A stretch of DNA of 64,000 nucleotides from Petrosia ficiformis (GCA_947044365.1 OX345644.1:5462577-5526576); one strand, 5' to 3'; positions 49,591 to 60,881 are shown, counted from the stretch's first letter. Translations and numbers: made by a program. The notes: generated by a model from the sequence alone, not told the origin.

Positions 49591-50493
49591 GAGTTAAACC
49601 CTGGTCCTGAAGATGAAGTGAAATGTGTTTGTGAGTCCAGTGATGAGTCTGGTCTTATGCTTCAATGTGACTCGTGCTCAGAGTCCTGTTGGAGTCATAG
49701 TGAGTGTGTTGGTGTTTCCTCTCATGTAGCGAATAATTATCCTTTTATCTGTTCTTTTTGCATTAAGTCAATCTCTCTCGTATCCTCTCTTCGATCTGAC
49801 ATTTCACACCTAAAAGCTCACATTACCAAACTGGAATCTTCTTACAAAACTCTCACTTTTCTCTCTTCTGAGTTTCCTGTAGTTCAACAAGGTCTGGCAA
49901 CTTTGCCATCCAAAGTCAACTCCATCTCTCAACTTAGTTTGTCAGTGATCATGTTTCTAATCAACAAACCCCTGTACTTGCAACTGAAATGCAATCAATC
50001 TCATGTCCATCTGAGAATGACATCCCATATTCTAACCAATCAGCTCCCAACTCTTTACAACCTTTGACTTCTGATAAATTCTTTAACAATTACCCAGTTG
50101 CCACCCCATTCTGTAAGTTCACTGTCCTCATCTCTAAAAGTCAGTCATACCAATTCTACTTCTTCTGTTCATCCCTCCTCTCTCAATGTAAATCCTTTTT
50201 TTTGGTCCAGTCGTCCCCGCCCTCCTCGCAAGCCACCTTTACTCCCCACTCCCAAATTCCCTTTTCCATCTTATCCTTCTTCTCTCTTTCCCCTGGCTCC
50301 TCCAAACTTCTCATTATCCTCATTTAACTCATCAGCCCATAACCAACAACTCTCATCTTCCTCTTCCTCCTCCTTATCTTTATCCTCCACCCACTAAGGG
50401 CGGCCAAAAACCATCAAGTTTTTTAGCCATGTTCATGGCTTCAAAAAGCTAGGAACACACTCTGAACTGTATAGGGGTAAAATGTCACATATA

Positions 50494-50696
50494 TACAGTA
50501 TAGGTCAATAAAACGTCACCATACAGTACAGTAATTACTCAGTAGTTTCATTTCCACACTACAGTAGTTCAACAGTAGTTTTAACAGTAATTGTGTACTT
50601 GTCAATCAAACACCACAGTAGTGAGAACTATACTTGACAGTAGAACTAAGGTAATTACTCTTACTGTGTGGTGACATTTTATTGACATATACTGTA
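50494..50696. mobile_element. MITE, TACAGTATATG family, flanked by TA
   Basis: The ends TACAGTATAGGTCAATAAAA and the inverted TTTTATTGACATATACTGTA, with TA on each side. It splits the right end of the TTAA element. Confidence 0.87.
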
Positions 50697-50711
50697 TATG
50701 ACATTAGTTCG

Positions 50712-50995
50712 TTAAGGGAGGCTAGTCTCATGAGCCAGACTCCTCCCCTTTTTAAGATCGGATGGCGGGGAGGAATTAATGTAGCTCAGTGGAGCATATG
50801 GTATGGCTTTCACTGAAGGAGGTAAAACCCAGTAAACTTTTTTTGTGTTACAGTCATAGAATCTCTTATTCGAACACAAGCCCAAAGTAGCAACATGACT
50901 GCAACTTTCTCCCATACCAGCCATGCAGTTGCAATGACCTGCTAGGATTTGCCCTGACACATCAGCAATTATCCATGGGATTAGAAGCTTGGCTC
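50712..50995 (-). CDS. SWIM-type zinc finger exon, probably transposon-derived
   Basis: The reading frame LLIPWIIADVSGQILAGHC is followed by NCMAGMGESCSHVATLGL. C-x-C...C-x-H in this form is the SWIM finger common in animal transposon-derived genes (often with a YqaJ-type nuclease). The frame opens upstream of the nominal GTG near 50960 and runs to 50712. I see no neighbouring nuclease domain. It may belong with the exons at 51270-51826 on the same strand; unproven. Confidence 0.6.
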
Positions 50996-51269
50996 ACAAC
51001 TTCTGGGAATGATTGACCTGTGATGCATAAAAGGTAAAATACTAACAATCTTGATGTATAACACACTAACAAAAAATAATTTAAGATGATAATTATAACG
51101 ACTATTATATAACAATAATATTATATATATATTAAGTTCTACATACAACTATATTATATATAATTATATTGATATTATATATATGATCCATGAATGACAC
51201 TTTCCAGAGTTAACGTGGCCATGTTTGATAAGCGAGGCCACTCCTCTTGAATAAACCACTGATTATTAG

Positions 51270-51826
51270 CTGCATACATTATAATAAGCGGATAGTATAT
51301 TTTCTGATAAGCACATTAGAGGGCACACTATACCGTAACCTTAAGTCATTGCTATTAAGTAAAAATGACTGGACATCAAAAGATGATGTATCTAGTACTG
51401 GCATTTGATCTGTGAACATAGAAAAATCACATCTGTTTTTCACTACAATTGAATTGAACCAATGCATGGAACGAGTCTGTGAGTGTACAATTTGATGGTG
51501 AGGTCTAATGTTACGATCCACAGTTAACACGTAGCCATTCCACTGTTTTTGCTCTACAATCAAATATAAGCAGTAATAATCGCAAGTATATAATTGCTAC
51601 CTAGTGATACAAACACAAATATTGTTATACTTGTACAAGTATCTGTGATATCTGATGTAAAATAATAGTTAATTTTCATCGCGTAAACAGGACAATGATC
51701 TGACTGCTCTGAAGTAAAAGATCTATGACAGCTAGAACAAAGACAATCGATACATGTGGTTGTGACTGGTGAATACTCAGGTGTTTCAACAACAGAAGAC
51801 AAACTAGCTGATGGAGAAATTTTCAA
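51270..51826 (-). CDS. Unrecognised two-exon coding fragment
   Basis: Exon about 51640-51826 starts MKISPSASLSSVVETPEYSP and has a Cys cluster (CIDCLCSSCHRSF). Its donor (ACAA|GTATAAC) joins in phase to exon 51270-51554 (KQKQWNGYVLTVDRNIRPHH), which is open for about 90 residues and stops near 51283-51290. I do not recognise either part. The strand and spacing make it a possible 5' portion of the SWIM exon gene. Confidence 0.45.
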
Positions 51827-51978
51827 ATATTAAAGTTGGTCCCTACAAAAACAGTGATTAAAATTAAGCACATAAATATATATATTACAATTTTATGTAC
51901 TAGCTGTGCACACGCAACTATATAACTCAATGTATCCTTCCAAGCTAGAATGTCATCATTATATAGAACTCTCAGCTA

Positions 51979-52325
51979 CACTGCAAAAACAGTTTGGTTA
52001 TTTCAACCAATCAGTTGGTTACCTCAATTGCATTTCAAATATCCCATTACTGCTTAACTGATGTGTTGAAGAGTAGGCTAGTGTAACGTTCGGTATTGGA
52101 ATGCTGTTCACAATAATATTCATGATTCACAGTTGCACTCCCCTACTATAAGTTTACATAATTACTGACATTCTATCTGTCATCCTCCACTGTTAATTTA
52201 CTTAGTCATTGTGAACACAACATTTCAGCATTATAAATTACAAATTGCCTCAGCTTAATATTGCAGTAGGCTGTGAAAAGGGATATTATTTAATTGCAAT
52301 GCAATTGAGGTAACCAACTGATTGT
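51979..52325. mobile_element. Truncated CACTG-family MITE
   Basis: Left end CACTGCAAAAACAGTTTGGT with GTTGGTTACCTCAATTGCAT. The inner inverted block ATGCAATTGAGGTAACCAAC ends at 52320, but the outer right end is missing. Confidence 0.75.
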
Positions 52326-52507
52326 GTATGTCTTGTCTTACTAAATATCAAAAGCATTAAAAAAAGCTATTACAGTACAAAAACAGTCAGCATCATACAG
52401 AAATAAATGACACTTGTATATCCATATAAAATGTATATGTTACTAAATATAACTATATAATTAAACAGCTTTGTTAAAAAATGACATATCCAGGCAAAAC
52501 CTTTGCA

Positions 52508-53794
52508 CTAGCCATTAAGTGTAGGGAGTACAGAGCAGCAAATGTAACAACAACAGAAACAGCATGAAATCACAACAACTAAAATAGTTCCAATCACACC
52601 GGCAGCTATTTCCCCAGCTGTCTTAGATTTTGACTTGTCGTCTTCTTCCTCATTATCGTCATTAATGCTGTAGTTTCTATCAGTATTCAGGTCATCAGTA
52701 TTTGTGTTATTAGTATTCCTACTATGACGACTATTGTAACCATTCATAGCACCACAAGTGAGTTGCAAAACAGTGATCATGTGCGGTACAACTTCTTTTT
52801 CCCAAAAGGATATTCCTAAGTCTGTTTGAAAAATAGCGTCAAGCTTGTTTTTTCTCTCACAAACACTGGTAGAGTTTGAAGTTACCAGCAGATAGTCATG
52901 TCAGAGGAATATTGTACGCTAAGAAGACTTTCACAGTAAAATTTTATGAAACTAGTTTTGTCTGCAATTATCTTTGTTTTAGTATTTTCTACTATGAATT
53001 TCATTGTTTCCCTATCATATGATTTGTAGCCAATTACAAGAAGTATCCATGCAAAAACCATAAAGTTTTTCCCTTGTACTCCACATACTCCAATCATTAC
53101 TTGAAACTGGGATTCTAATGTTTCTATGACATGTGTCCCTCACTCCATTACCAGTAACATCTATCACAACATTATTGCCATTGCTGTCATATGCAAGCGA
53201 ATTTGTAGTGTATTCAAGGTTTATATGACTGCTAAATATAACTGTCTCCCAGTTAGTAGTAACTTCTTCTTCGTTATTGTTTCCAATGTTGGCTGCAAAA
53301 TTTCCTATTTTGCAATTCTTATCTCCCCACATTGCCTTGCAAATATTTGCAATCCTTGTAGCATTGCAGGAAACCTCCAGATCCAGACTGTTCGATGGAA
53401 CTCCTAGGAATTGATCTCTAACTGATTCACCATATGGGAAGCAGAGGCAACCTTTTGCAACATAAGAATCCAAAACTTGCTTTGCGGTAGTTCCGCTGAG
53501 ACCAAGAACAGGTCGATTCAATAAGTCATTCATTCCCCTAGTTACTTGAACGGATCGCACTACTTCAACAGTATCATTTTCCCAAGGTTTGGGGACACTA
53601 TCAAATCCATTGGGTAAGGAAAGAGTTGACTTGTCTACTTCTGCATAACGAGAGCAAGCTAAATCTCTTGTCAGTCGATTCTTTGTGTTGGAGAACGAAC
53701 TCTTTTGTAGCGTTATTTTCACATGAAATCCTGATACACTAGAGCCCATACAGGCCATCAGGAAAACCATTGCCAAAACTTGAGCTTTCATCAT
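52508..53794 (-). pseudogene. Secreted nucleotidyltransferase-like membrane protein, copy D (two frameshifts)
   Basis: The start is MMKAQVLAMVF at 53794. It is collinear with copy B up to STREKLY, where about 4 extra bases near 53040 shift the frame (LYGFCMDTSC). A single-base loss near 52890 (ATCTGCTGG versus ATCTGCTTGG) returns to the original frame for the C-terminal part (52508-52780), which ends in AAGVIGTILVVVIS and a Cys-rich tail. The head motifs YGESVRDQFLG, SLDLEVS and EVTTNWETV are intact. It lies in an inverted duplication with the DUF4139-like copy at 55055-55867 as its divergent partner. Confidence 0.87.
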
Positions 53795-54768
53795 TATCTT
53801 GAAGACACTCAACAAAACTTTTACTAACGTTTTGTGATACAGTTACACTGGTAACACTTTTATTTATACACAAGCATAACATGTTCGTCATCGTCAGCGT
53901 CATGCATAGTATTTTCCCTCTCGAAATTCGCGAAGGGTGTGGCTAGTCGGCCAGGGCGGGTGCCAGGCCCAGACTGAAGCTCCTGAGTACGAGTCTTTTC
54001 ATTCTCTTTCTCAATCGCTGTGTGTGTCCTGATCCTATATCCGTCACAATAATGGAGAAATACTTTTTTTCTCTTCTCATTAAATGTGACGCATCTATAT
54101 ATTATTTGATACTACTAATAGCTCCAACGGGGATCAAAATCCTGACTTGTATTAATGTCAGATTTAGATTTGAACTGGAAGGTAGTAGCTAATCCCTAAA
54201 CCTTTTAAAGCCTGGTCTTGTGGACAAATAATTGTCTAGACACACTATTTACCTGGTCGGGTCACTCACACCCCTTGTGGGATGAGGTTAAAATGTTTTG
54301 TGGCTGGGTCATTCCTGTCCTCATCTTTTCAAATTCATGAAAATTTTATGTCTTTTCGAACCTCTTTGTTTTGATGATTTGTAACTTAAAAGGAATGCAA
54401 CAAATAAAAGTTAATTACTTTTCATAAAGTGGGTTAACAAGTTAACATGATTTTTGTCCATGGAACTAAAAGCTAAGTGACCTCCTTCACTCACCCAGAT
54501 GTTCAGGTACATTATGTATTCATTCATTATTCTGTACTGTTACTAGGTTCACTTGTTTAACTTAACAAATACCCATTCATTATTTCCATGCAGTATTCCT
54601 TACTTGTGCGTGTCTTTCACTCTCCCAAATTTCAGTGATATTAATTTTGGTTTAGTTGGTAGCTTTCTCAGATATACTGATACTTAATAAAATGATGAAT
54701 AGTTGTTGGATGAAATTGGACATGGGAATTGTAGATTTCTGAATTCAAATTACTACACGTAGTCAGAG
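53795..54768. repeat. Inverted duplication of the spacer between the divergent genes
   Basis: Matches the reverse complement of about 35010-35976: the family promoter block, an ACACCCTTCGCG-type GC-rich stretch and a run with GGGATTAGCTACTAC-like sequence. Copy C at 42199 has only the proximal part (41900-42198). The spacer may hold a bidirectional promoter; inferred from the head-to-head layout. Confidence 0.8.
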
Positions 54769-54982
54769 TTTGTGATAAGTTTTGAAGCATGAGCCAAATT
54801 GGCTCGACAATGGTAAGTGTGTGTGCCATTTGGAATACACCTTGAGCCAGTTAACAAAGATTTAATGCTGTTAGTGACAATATAATCATAATAAACTGTG
54901 CCATCTGGCCCAAAGAGAACTATGCAATGACAAATAAGAAGTTATTTGGGCCAATGGTGTACCATATGAGCTTATCAAAAGC
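54769..54982 (-). mobile_element. About 210-bp repeat with TTTTGATAAG ends (copy 4)
   Basis: Counterpart of 34796-35010 within the inverted duplication. Confidence 0.85.
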
Positions 54983-55054
54983 GCTGATTTAAGGTGCTTT
55001 TCCAAAATACTTTGCTTTTCATTTTGAAGTTGACAAGTATCAACCAATTGGATG

Positions 55055-55867
55055 CATAGCTTGTGATTAAGATGATATTGTGTATGACATTGAAGAATAC
55101 TGTAATGCTCTTTCTGTAGGTGATGTATCTTCCAATATGCCAATAACTGCATGGTGCTATCTTATATGATAACGGATATGCTGTTTTTGAGCGTCAGACA
55201 TTGGTACATGGTCACAGTCAAATTGACCTCTACTTTCGAATCGTTGCAATTTCTTGGAGATGCTGGCCCCAATGTTGGTAATATAGCTTACTAATCAACA
55301 AAGCCAAAAGCTAGCATCCATTTTTCAGAAGGTTCTCCATTTGTGAGTTTGCTCCAGTCACTTGTGGGTACTCAGATATCGTTAAAACTGAAACAAAACA
55401 ATGAGATTGTCGAAGGGCGAATTCTTGGAATCGAAGATGTACTCCCTGATGCATCAGAGAGAGAAAGTTCCTCATGTCAGTTTGTATCTACCTGGTGGAC
55501 AGCTGGGTATATATCCTTTGTCCTGTGTAGCATAACTACATAAGTGAATCTTTCCGAAGAGCAAACCCAACGACACATCTCGTTCTCCCTGGATCTGACA
55601 AAAAATGAAAGCAAAGATGACATGCAGAAGTTATTTGTATTTTATAGCAATGTTGAGCCACAAAAGAAGCTTATCGCTCACTATGGATTTCAAGTAAGTG
55701 AATGGAAGAGCTCCTATCGTATGACATACGCAAATGAGAAACCCTCTTGTCTGATGCTACACGGATTGGCTATCATTGAGAATTCCCTGTGGGAGGATTG
55801 GGAAGTTGTTGTCGGTACTCCTGCATTACAGTCTACTAATGAGCTGAAAAATGAAGGTATAAGGTAA
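55055..55867 (+). pseudogene. DUF4139-like gene copy, truncated before the ubiquitin-like domain
   Basis: Inverted duplicate of 33730-34705. It has a 4-base insertion near 55148, a loss of about 24 bases near 55240, a stop at the KSTK position near 55292, about 60-70 extra bases at 55507-55575, and a 15-base deletion at WEDWEVVVG. The blocks LVGTQISLKLKQNNEIVEG and SEWKSSYRM remain. It stops at NEGIR, where the sequence joins directly to a duplicated fragment of the FN3 gene, so the ubiquitin-like domain is missing. Confidence 0.8.
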
Positions 55868-56407
55868 CAGGTCTAGGAGGTGGCAAAGAAGGGTCTTCAA
55901 TGCTATAAATTCAAGCACTAAATTGAAACTGCATTTTTTTTAGGTCAAAATGTATTTCCTCAAGATTTTTAACACCTTCAACAGTAATTATTATCTGCAG
56001 CATGCTGATAGCCCCAACTAAACCATTTTCAAGATGTTGTATGTGATGAGCAGCATGCAAGCTTTTCCATAGCTGTACTCAAGATTAACTATGGATTACA
56101 AAAAACAAACGAACAAAACATGGAAATAAGAAGCATAGTATTGTCTTTATATAAAAGTGGCTGTAATATAAACATTTCGAAAAATTAGTTATGAGTTAGT
56201 ATAATGGTATTCATTACTTCAAAAGAAAAATGCTTCCGATGATATTAATTCAATGACTAACAATTTATATAGCTACAAGAGATAAAGCTTGCCCTCCCTC
56301 TTCTCCCACTTTTAGTTTTGTTAAAATTCAATTTGATTGCAGTGCAAAAATCAATGCTATGCAGTATATCGAAATGAGTACATGTAGAGAGTCACTAATA
56401 TATGTGT

Positions 56408-56862
56408 TACCGTATAGCGGGAAATTTCCGTTGGAAGAAATTTTCGTTAAAAATACAAAAAGCTTTTAGAATAAATTTTCGTTGAAATAAATTTCGTTGG
56501 CGAGCGGTTGATCGACCATTGCAGTTAGCCACACCTTTTTTAAAAAATTAATTTGTGTTAGCTATCATTATTCTATTTCTTACCGCTTCATTGGCATCCT
56601 TTATAGCCTCTGGCTTAACTATGTCTGATAGCGGTCCCTTGGGGTCTGGAAGAGATGAATCAGGCTTAAAATACCGATAAAGAGCCATCGCTAGTAAACA
56701 ATAATAACACACGTGTGAGAGGTGTGACTTTGAAACCACACGTGACTGTCGCAAAATTTTCCTCAAGTCAAATTTTTGTTGATTCAAATTTTCGTTGCCC
56801 TCAACTGCCAACGAAAATAACGAAATTTTGCACCCAACGAATATTTCCCGCTATACGGTATA
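56408..56862 (-). mobile_element. TIR element TACCGTATAGCGGGAAA with an exon inside
   Basis: The ends TACCGTATAGCGGGAAATTT and the inverted AATATTTCCCGCTATACGGTA, with TA at the flanks. It inserted into the duplicated spacer. It carries one open exon on the minus strand (listed next). Confidence 0.85.
56583..56811 (-). CDS. Stand-alone first exon inside a TIR element
   Basis: The open frame starts MAVEGNENLNQQKFDLRKIL and contains MALYRYFKPDSSLPDPKGPL; it ends NEA then a good splice donor (GTAAGA at 56577-56582). I recall no named domain; it looks like the N-terminal exon of a longer gene. No downstream partner exon is visible in the element, so it may be a captured host exon or a remnant of a larger transposon gene. 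Confidence 0.5.
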
Positions 56863-56874
56863 TATAACATGTTT

Positions 56875-57180
56875 CAGAAGTCATATGCGTTATATAAACC
56901 TGCCATGAGGTAAGATATCACCCGAGGGTGATATCATCCGAGTTGGCAGGTTTATATAACGCATATAGACAGATGAAACATGTTATATCTGATATATTTT
57001 AGAATGAGATTCATACCTTGGATTGTCCTGCAAGAGATTGTCATTGAGTCCGTAAGAAATCGCTGTTGAGTTTCACAAGGTTGATATTTTAAAATATCAA
57101 CCTATTTTGAGGATATGAGAAATATAAACTTACATGCCCCATAGAAATGTATGGGCTATGAATCTCATTATGAGATATAT
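56875..57180. mobile_element. Two palindromic MITEs
   Basis: 56875-56995: arms CATATGCGTTATATAAACCT and its complement around GATATCACCCGAGGGTGATA. 57003-57178: ends AATGAGATTCATA and TATGAATCTCATT, with an inner palindrome GTTGATATTTTAAAATATCA. Both are absent from the 24.1-kb copy of this duplication. Confidence 0.85.
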
Positions 57181-58639
57181 ATTATATATATATATATATT
57201 AATTGTGTACTTTTTAAGAGTGAAATTGAAATATAACATAATTAAAGGGGAGGGTTTCCCTGGTATGAAAGATGCTCAACACAGTTTCTTCTTACTGCTT
57301 GATAAATACTGAAATTCAATGATTATGCAAAGATTAACTATATTAATACTGCAGAATATAATAGGTGTGGTATCATTTGAACTTTTAATTATATTGCATA
57401 TTTTGTAACAGCCATGAAGTCTTTGTTGCTAGGTTCCCAGTAGTATCATACTATTAATAGTTGTCTAATAGTGTGAGGTGCCTAGATCTGTTGATATGTG
57501 ACTATGACATATTATAAAATTATTATAACTTTCGAACCAAAAGTGTTTAGAAAGTATTGTACAGCATGTCCACAAATCAAAATGAATTGCTATAGATTGT
57601 GAAAGTACAGATTAACAGTTAAACTTAGCAGTTTCATTAATTAAGAAAGTTAACATATATCAAAGAGTTCTGTCAGAACTATATAGAACATCATTATTTA
57701 GCTACTAATGTGGGGGAGGGGCTAGAGCCCCTCTGCCCCTGCTTTTTCCTCCCTTGTTCAAAAAGAGCATAAATTAACTTACCACAATATTTTTCATACA
57801 CATCCCATGCATATAACTTTGTACAACTAGTAATACCAACCCTGTTCATTTATACTTGCATGCACAATAGGCCTATGCTTGGACTATAGTTAGCTGCACT
57901 TGTACATTCTTTTTAGTTAGTCACCATTATTACATCATAGTAAGTAAGTAAGAAGCCCATTCTGTAATATCTAACTTCGTTGGTACCTTTACTAAATGGT
58001 CAAGAGTGCATGGTTTTTTAAATGTAAGCATTTAATCAACTATGTGGGATAAATCAACATTCACACAGCAGTGATCACCACCAAGCAAGGTTAGGAATAA
58101 GTTTTCCTCCTCATATCTTGTTTTATTTGAAGAATATACAAGTAGGAGTATATAATATAATAGTGCTATGGCATAAAAGAAAATTGGCTGGCCTTAATAT
58201 TTAACTGTTGATTTACAATTCATTGCTTCTTGGAAGTTATATAAACATCCATTCTAAATTGCATGTTGACAGGACAGTTATATGTACTGCTTCGATTCTC
58301 AGAAGTCATGAAATAATAATTGCTTCTTACTAAACTGAAACTTTTAGTTATTCAAATCTACCTGGAAACATAATTCATTGCTTCTGTGTAGCGAAATAGG
58401 AATTGCAGGATTGAAAGTAGCGAGGTTGGTCTATGAAATATTACACTGAGCTATAACAATTTTCTAAATTACCTGTATATAGCTATACACATTATAATTA
58501 TTACAAATGGCTGATGTTTTATAACAGGGATGCAAAAAAAGGAATGATGATGTCGCTATTGACGTAATATAATTATAATCAGGAGGTCATAAGCTCCTGT
58601 TATAATGTTATTCGAAATAAATACAGCCAATAATTGTAA

Positions 58640-58850
58640 CTACTTACGTACGGTTTCCAGAGATAGTATTGTTTTCATATGAATTCCTGATACACTTGAT
58701 TCCATACAGGCTCTCGGGAACATCATTGCTAAAAATTGAGCTTTCATTGCTACCTTCAAACTACTCAACAAATTAAACCTATTAGCTATATCTTTCCCAC
58801 ATGTTTTGTGATACAGTTACACTGATAACACTTATTTATAAAGATTAATA
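58640..58850 (-). pseudogene. 5' fragment of nucleotidyltransferase-like family (copy G)
   Basis: Inverted copy of 39042-39240: promoter block, 5' UTR, ATG at 58749 and signal peptide region, ending at the same GTACGTAAG-type junction. Confidence 0.8.
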
Positions 58851-59010
58851 AAAACATTTCCAATAAACTGGAAGAAGATGTAGGGATGTCAAAACCCAAA
58901 AAGCATGCGAACAAAGTTAGATGGGACCCACAATTAAAACAAACCACTTCCATATAACCCTACATAAGTACAGTGCTTTGTATTTTGCTTTATAAGTACT
59001 TATGTAGGAA
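58850..59010. mobile_element. Half of a large-hairpin MITE fused to copy E
   Basis: Contains AAGATGTAGGGATGTCAAAA and CCATATAACCCTACATAAGT as in 60980-61284, then the loop. The second arm stops after TACTTATGTAGG and joins nucleotidyltransferase-like sequence. Confidence 0.8.
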
Positions 59011-59011
59011 G

Positions 59012-59892
59012 CGGTCTCGGCGAAACTACCGCAAAGCGGATTATTATGTTGCAAAAGGTTGCCTCTGCTTCCCATATGGTGAATTGTTTAGGGATCTATT
59101 CCTAGGAGTTCCTTCGAGCATCTGGATCTGGAGGTGTCCTGCAATGGTACAATGATTGTAAATATTTGCAAGGCAATGTGCATGGGGAAATAAGAATTGT
59201 AAAATAGGAAATTTCGCAGCCAACATTGGAAATAATTATTACGAAGATGAAGTTACTACTGACTGGGAAACAAATTTATTTAGCAGTCGTATAAACCTTG
59301 AATACACTACAAATTCGCTTGCATATGACAGCAATGGCAATAATGTTGTGATAGATCTTACTGGCAATGGAGTGAGGCCGTGAGGGACACATGTCATAGA
59401 AACATTAGAATCCCAGTTTCAAGTAATGATTGGAGTATGTGGAGTACAAGGGAAAAACTTTATGAAATTCATAGTAGAAAATACTAAAACAGAGATAATC
59501 GCAGACAAAACTAGTTTCATAAAATTTTACTGCGAAAGTCTTCTTAGCACACAATATTCCTCCGACATGACTATCTGCTTGGTAACTTCAAACTCTACCA
59601 GTGTTTGTGAGAGAAAAAACAAGCTTGATGCTATTTTTCAAACAGACTTAGGAACAAGAAGTTGTTCCACACATGACCACTGTTTGGCAATACACTTGTG
59701 GTCCTAACAATCATTATAACAGTCGTCATGGTAGGAATACTAATAGCACGAATACTGATGACTCGAATACTAACCACTCACTCAACTAATGTTGCAGCAA
59801 TAGCTGGCGGTGTGTCTGGGGGTTTGTTTCTCATATCGTGTTGTTTTGTAGGTTGTTGCTGTGGCTGTGTTTTTCAAAAATGTCAATGGTAA
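59012..59892 (+). pseudogene. Nucleotidyltransferase-like family, copy E (5'-truncated)
   Basis: Begins at the GLGGTTAK position, without promoter or signal peptide. It retains YGELFRDLFLG and the region of SLDLEV with changes, then frameshifts near 59180, a small insertion with a stop near 59378, about 51 bases lost after REKLY (removing the EDxxR-like helix), and a deletion near 59655. The C-terminal helix is still recognisable (GLFLISCCFVGCCCGC). Confidence 0.87.
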
Positions 59893-60881
59893 TTTTTGTG
59901 TTGATGTTTGTGATTCTTAAACATGGATAATTATACGTGTACATGTATGTCATTTATTATAATAAAGCTGTTTAGTTGTGTTGCTATGCTTTTTTTATAT
60001 TTTAGTAATTAAGATAAACCACATGCATTTTAGTTAGATATACAAGTATTAGTCATTTCTGTATGTGTGTGCTGAATGTTTTTTGTACCTTTTCTATGCT
60101 TTTGTTATTTAGTAAGACAAGCCGCTTGGGGTGGATATACACATTTATTAACAAAACTGTTTTGTTGTAAATATAATAAGAGAGAATTAGTAAATAAGTG
60201 TGTGATGAGACAGAAATATATATAGTCTATGGTATTAACAATGCACAAAATGTAAATTTTACTGCATGAAGACATAACAATTTGGCTACACGAAGTACCA
60301 AAATATACTACTACATAATCTGTAGGGTTCTCTGAACACTTTATTGCCACATCCATTGCATCTGGGATATATGAAAGGTTGAGAGACAGAGTAATCTAAC
60401 TCACAAAACAGCAACATACCCAGGTTAACACCAAAACACCATAAAAAATAGTTTTAGGAGCTGGGAAAAATTTACGAAATCAAAACTATTCACTGTTTCT
60501 TTGTGGGGTATATCTAATTTTTTGTGAACAATTTCCAGTAGTCAATTTTCAATTAGACCACTCTGGCTTTCAATCGTTCATATAGCAGCAATTCCATACA
60601 ACCACTGCAAAAATTATTGACTTATATTTTATTCTCCTTAACAATTAGGTGTAATCTGTTTCTTTCCATTTATGTCATCTATACTATTAAGCTAAGTGAC
60701 TATGACACAGTTTATAATCAGAAAGAACCATTGGATCAGAAAGAGCCATTGGATATTGATTTAACAAATTACTGAGATACTGTTGGCTAGTTTATTTTAA
60801 AAGCTATATACAAATGAAACAATTAATAGTGAAGAGAGAAATAAGGAAAGTTACTAATGGTAAAATTACGTTATATATATA

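Larger units (their letters stand above)
48370..50067 (+). pseudogene. 2A-like/PHD/coiled-coil ORF split by a transposon
   Basis: Before the insertion at 48491 the frame reads LLILLSG and then DIELN; after it (49601) the frame continues GPEDEVKCVCESSDESG. Without the insertion this makes DIELNPGP, the canonical 2A-like ribosome-skipping motif. A PHD-type finger follows (CVCESSDESGLMLQCDSC, then CWSHSECVGVS and FICSFC), then a helical region (about 49780-49930) likely to form a coiled coil. This order resembles ORF1 of some non-LTR retrotransposons, in which 2A-like sequences are known. I see no reverse transcriptase. The frame fails after about 50067, and a stop lies upstream near 48385, so it is broken. 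Confidence 0.7.
47929..50715 (+). mobile_element. TTAA-type element with 2A-like, PHD and coiled-coil coding region
   Basis: The left end TTAACCTTTAGAAGACTGA (47929) matches the 493-bp element at 39711-40203. The body shares GAGCTTGTTTTCAAACTTCT and TAGTTCCTCCACCAACTTGC with it, and the right part shares AGCTAGGAACACACTCTGAA. The right end is near GACATTAGTTCGTTAA (about 50699-50715) and is interrupted by a MITE. Insertions inside are 48491-49590 and 50494-50696. Confidence 0.75.
55870..58560. repeat. Segmental duplication B (copy 2), with FN3 5' fragment
   Basis: 55875-55955 matches the first codons and 5' flank of the FN3 gene (GGAGGTGGCAAAGAAGGGTC, then the start region with ATGCAG degraded to ATGCAT). 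The rest matches 23300-26390. A block at 56405-57180 is new insertions. Confidence 0.85.
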
